Source of the DNA: Enterobacteriaceae bacterium UBA7338 | GTDB taxonomy: Bacteria; Pseudomonadota; Gammaproteobacteria; Enterobacterales; Enterobacteriaceae | Length of the DNA stretch: 27,091 bases | Direction: 5' to 3' | Assembly (NCBI GenBank): GCA_002480085.1 | Contig: DKPJ01000007.1 | Location: forward strand, 1-27,091 | Shown here: one piece after another, positions 25,846-27,091 of the stretch | Position numbering within the stretch: the stretch's first letter is position 1 | Layout of the letters: each line of letters opens with the position of its first letter | The notes under the pieces: generated by a model | Database searches by the model: none | What the model saw: the letters and a program-made list of their open reading frames with translations, nothing else | Told to the model about the DNA's origin: nothing | Position numbers and translations under genes: made by a program

Positions 25846-25853
25846 CTGTGCAA
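25825..25853 (-). promoter_or_regulatory. rplK promoter
   Basis: On the minus strand TTGCAC (25848-25853), an exact 17-bp spacer and TACAAT (25825-25830) form a strong promoter. The place and sequence match the E. coli L11 promoter. Transcription would start near 25818 and drives rplKA and, by read-through, rplJL-rpoBC. It overlaps the nusG terminator. Confidence 0.88.
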
Positions 25854-25888
25854 CGGGTAAATCGTCGCTTTTTTGATCGCCTGGGTTA

Positions 25889-26434
25889 TTAGGCTTTTTC
25901 GACCTGGCCGAAGTCCAGCTCTACCGGGGTCGCACGACCGAAGATAGAAACAGAAACCTTCAGGCGGGACTTCTCGTAGTCCACCTCTTCCACCACGCCG
26001 TTAAAGTCAGCAAACGGACCGTCGTTAACACGAACCATCTCACCCGGCTCAAACAGGGTTTTCGGACGCGGCTTATCGCCAACCTGCTGCAGGCGGTTCA
26101 TGATAGCATCAACTTCTTTGTCGCTGATCGGGGCCGGACGGTCTGATGTACCGCCGATAAAGCCCATTACGCGCGGCACGCTGCGCACCAGGTGCCAGCT
26201 CGCGTCGTTCATGACCATCTGGACCAGAACGTAACCCGGGAAGAACTTACGCTCGCTCTTGCGGCGCTGGCCGCCACGGATCTCGACCACTTCTTCGGTC
26301 GGCACCATGACTTCACCAAACAGCTCTTCCATATTGTGTAATTTGATATGCTCACGCAGCGAAGTCGCTACGCGGCCTTCAAAACCGGAAAACGCCTGAA
26401 CGACGTACCAGCGCTTTTTAGGGGCTTCAGACAT
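25889..26434 (-). CDS. nusG: Transcription termination/antitermination factor NusG
   Basis: NusG binds the polymerase clamp, raises elongation rate and joins it to Rho or to ribosomal protein S10. The 181 residues equal E. coli. The N-terminal NGN domain starts KKRWYVVQAFSGFEGRV (6-22) and includes RKFFPGYVLVQM. The C-terminal KOW domain starts near residue 125 with FEPGEMVRVNDGPFADFNGVVEEVD. It follows secE after 1 nt, so the two genes are translationally coupled, and it ends at a terminator. Confidence 0.98.
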   Translation of the reverse strand: MSEAPKKRWYVVQAFSGFEGRVATSLREHIKLHNMEELFGEVMVPTEEVVEIRGGQRRKSERKFFPGYVLVQMVMNDASWHLVRSVPRVMGFIGGTSDRPAPISDKEVDAIMNRLQQVGDKPRPKTLFEPGEMVRVNDGPFADFNGVVEEVDYEKSRLKVSVSIFGRATPVELDFGQVEKA

Positions 26435-26435
26435 C

Positions 26436-26819
26436 TTAGAACCTCAGGCCAGTGATAAAGGATACCAGGCGAACCAGAATACCATCCAGTCCCCACAGGA
26501 TAAGTGACATAACAGCGGTCACTGCGGCCACAATCAGTGTAGTGTGCAACGTTTCCTGGCGAGTTGGCCAAATCACTTTACGGACTTCGGTTCTCGCTTC
26601 ACGGGCAAAAGCAACGGTCGCTTTACCCTTTGTCGTCAACAGCGCGACACCACCCGCTGCAGCAATAAGAATTACTACTGCCAGCGCGCGTAACGGCAGC
26701 ATCATGTCACGATAGAGGTAGTTGCCCACGATAGCTACGATCAGCAATACAGCAACGGCAACCCACTTCATCGCTTCCAGGCCGCGCCCGCTCCCTTGAG
26801 CTTCGGTATTCGCACTCAT
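26436..26819 (-). CDS. secE: Preprotein translocase subunit SecE
   Basis: SecE clamps SecY in the SecYEG channel of the inner membrane. I place the start at ATG 26819 (MSANTEAQGSGRG), with AGG upstream, giving 127 residues as in E. coli; the frame stays open five codons further. Three membrane segments are visible: about 19-36, 45-63 and 93-112. The essential amphipathic stretch FAREARTEVRKVIWPTRQET precedes the third. It is followed by nusG after 1 nt. Its promoter lies in the gap to tuf. Confidence 0.98.
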   Translation of the reverse strand: MSANTEAQGSGRGLEAMKWVAVAVLLIVAIVGNYLYRDMMLPLRALAVVILIAAAGGVALLTTKGKATVAFAREARTEVRKVIWPTRQETLHTTLIVAAVTAVMSLILWGLDGILVRLVSFITGLRF

Positions 26820-26981
26820 AAACCAACCTGTCACAAGAATTCAGAAAAACATTTTGCCCCGCGGACGCGAGGCAAACCTAACCGAAATGCTCCGGCTCTT
26901 ACGCCATCTACAGAGCCTGTCTCAGCAATGATTATGACAAAAAAAATCACTGATGAGCCAGGTTCTGGTTCGAAAGCGTGC
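26820..26981 (-). promoter_or_regulatory. secE-nusG leader and promoter region
   Basis: This gap should hold the secE promoter. The best pair seen on the minus strand is GAGACA with TAAGAG 16 bp away, in the place where I recall E. coli having TATAAT; the -10 here is poor, so the call is weak. A leader hairpin forms from TTTGCC (26853-26858) and GGCAAA (26871-26876) with an inner CGC/GCG stem, about 34 nt from the start codon. Confidence 0.35.
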
Positions 26982-27008
26982 AAAAAGGGCATCAAATGAT
27001 GCCCTTTT
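26982..27008 (-). terminator. Terminator after tuf
   Basis: AAAAGGGCATC and GATGCCCTTTT form an 11-12 bp near-perfect stem with a tiny A-T loop (26983-26994 with 26997-27008). On the minus strand the stem ends in TTTTTG. It lies about 30 nt after the tuf stop and should end the tuf message ahead of secE. Confidence 0.88.
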
Positions 27009-27038
27009 CATGCGCATTGCGTCAAATGTTATCAGCGA

Positions 27039-27091
27039 TTAGCTGAGAACTTTAGCAACAACGCCTGCGCCAACGGTACGGCCGCCTTCAC
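27039..27091 (-). CDS. tufB: Elongation factor Tu, C-terminal end (partial)
   Basis: Seventeen codons and part of one more are present before the window ends: EGGRTVGAGVVAKVLS and stop TAA. This is the highly conserved end of EF-Tu, which delivers aminoacyl-tRNA to the ribosome. The last residue is Ser; in E. coli TufA ends in Gly and TufB in Ser, and the position before secE-nusG is also that of tufB. The rest of the gene lies beyond 27091. Confidence 0.95.
   Translation of the reverse strand, partial: EGGRTVGAGVVAKVLS

Noticed and set aside
26940..27038. tRNA or small RNA gene between tuf and secE
   Set aside because: No tRNA-like fold or CCA end is visible; the stem there is a terminator.

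Overview
The window is a core chromosomal segment of a member of the Enterobacteriaceae. Gene content, order and protein lengths closely follow the 90-min region of Escherichia coli (rrnE to tufB), with some differences. The protein sequences and the rRNA promoter are close to, but not identical with, E. coli. This suggests a relative such as Enterobacter, Klebsiella or Leclercia; the genus cannot be fixed by eye. There is no sign of phage, insertion sequence, integron, CRISPR or tRNA.

Layout, left to right. (1) 1-397: divergent control region. It holds the P1/P2 promoters of an rRNA operon running left out of the window, a consensus DnaA box, a PurR operator, and a structured purH leader. 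(2) 398-3289, plus strand: purHD, the last steps and an early step of purine synthesis, closed by a REP-like terminator. E. coli has zraPSR after purD; here yjaH follows directly. (3) 3341-7727, minus strand: nudC, hemE, nfi and yjaG, then hupA-yjaH. (4) 7826-8329, plus strand: rsd, divergent from nudC. (5) 8387-13846, plus strand: TPP riboswitch followed by the tightly overlapping thiCEFSGH operon for thiamine synthesis. ThiC has an unusual in-frame loss of about 38 residues between its two N-proximal domains. (6) 13933-14561, plus strand: a two-gene cassette for PTS IIB and IIA proteins of the lactose/cellobiose family without a IIC, sitting where E. coli has the htrC region. (7) 14614-26819, minus strand: the transcription/translation island secE-nusG, rplKAJL and rpoBC. 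It carries its classical control elements: the rplK promoter inside the nusG terminator, the L11 and L10 leaders, the rplJ promoter, the rplL-rpoB attenuator and the RNase III hairpin. (8) 27039-27091: the 3' end of a tuf gene (tufB type, last residue Ser).

The genes are mostly housekeeping. Purine synthesis supplies AIR, the substrate of ThiC, so purHD and thi lie on connected pathways. rRNA, ribosomal proteins, RNA polymerase, NusG, SecE and EF-Tu form the growth-rate-controlled machinery at both ends. Rsd, an anti-sigma-70 factor, modulates the same polymerase. I see no clear new multi-gene system. The points most worth checking are the shortened ThiC, the orphan PTS IIB/IIA pair, the terminator hairpin that abuts the TPP riboswitch, and the strong purH leader hairpin.
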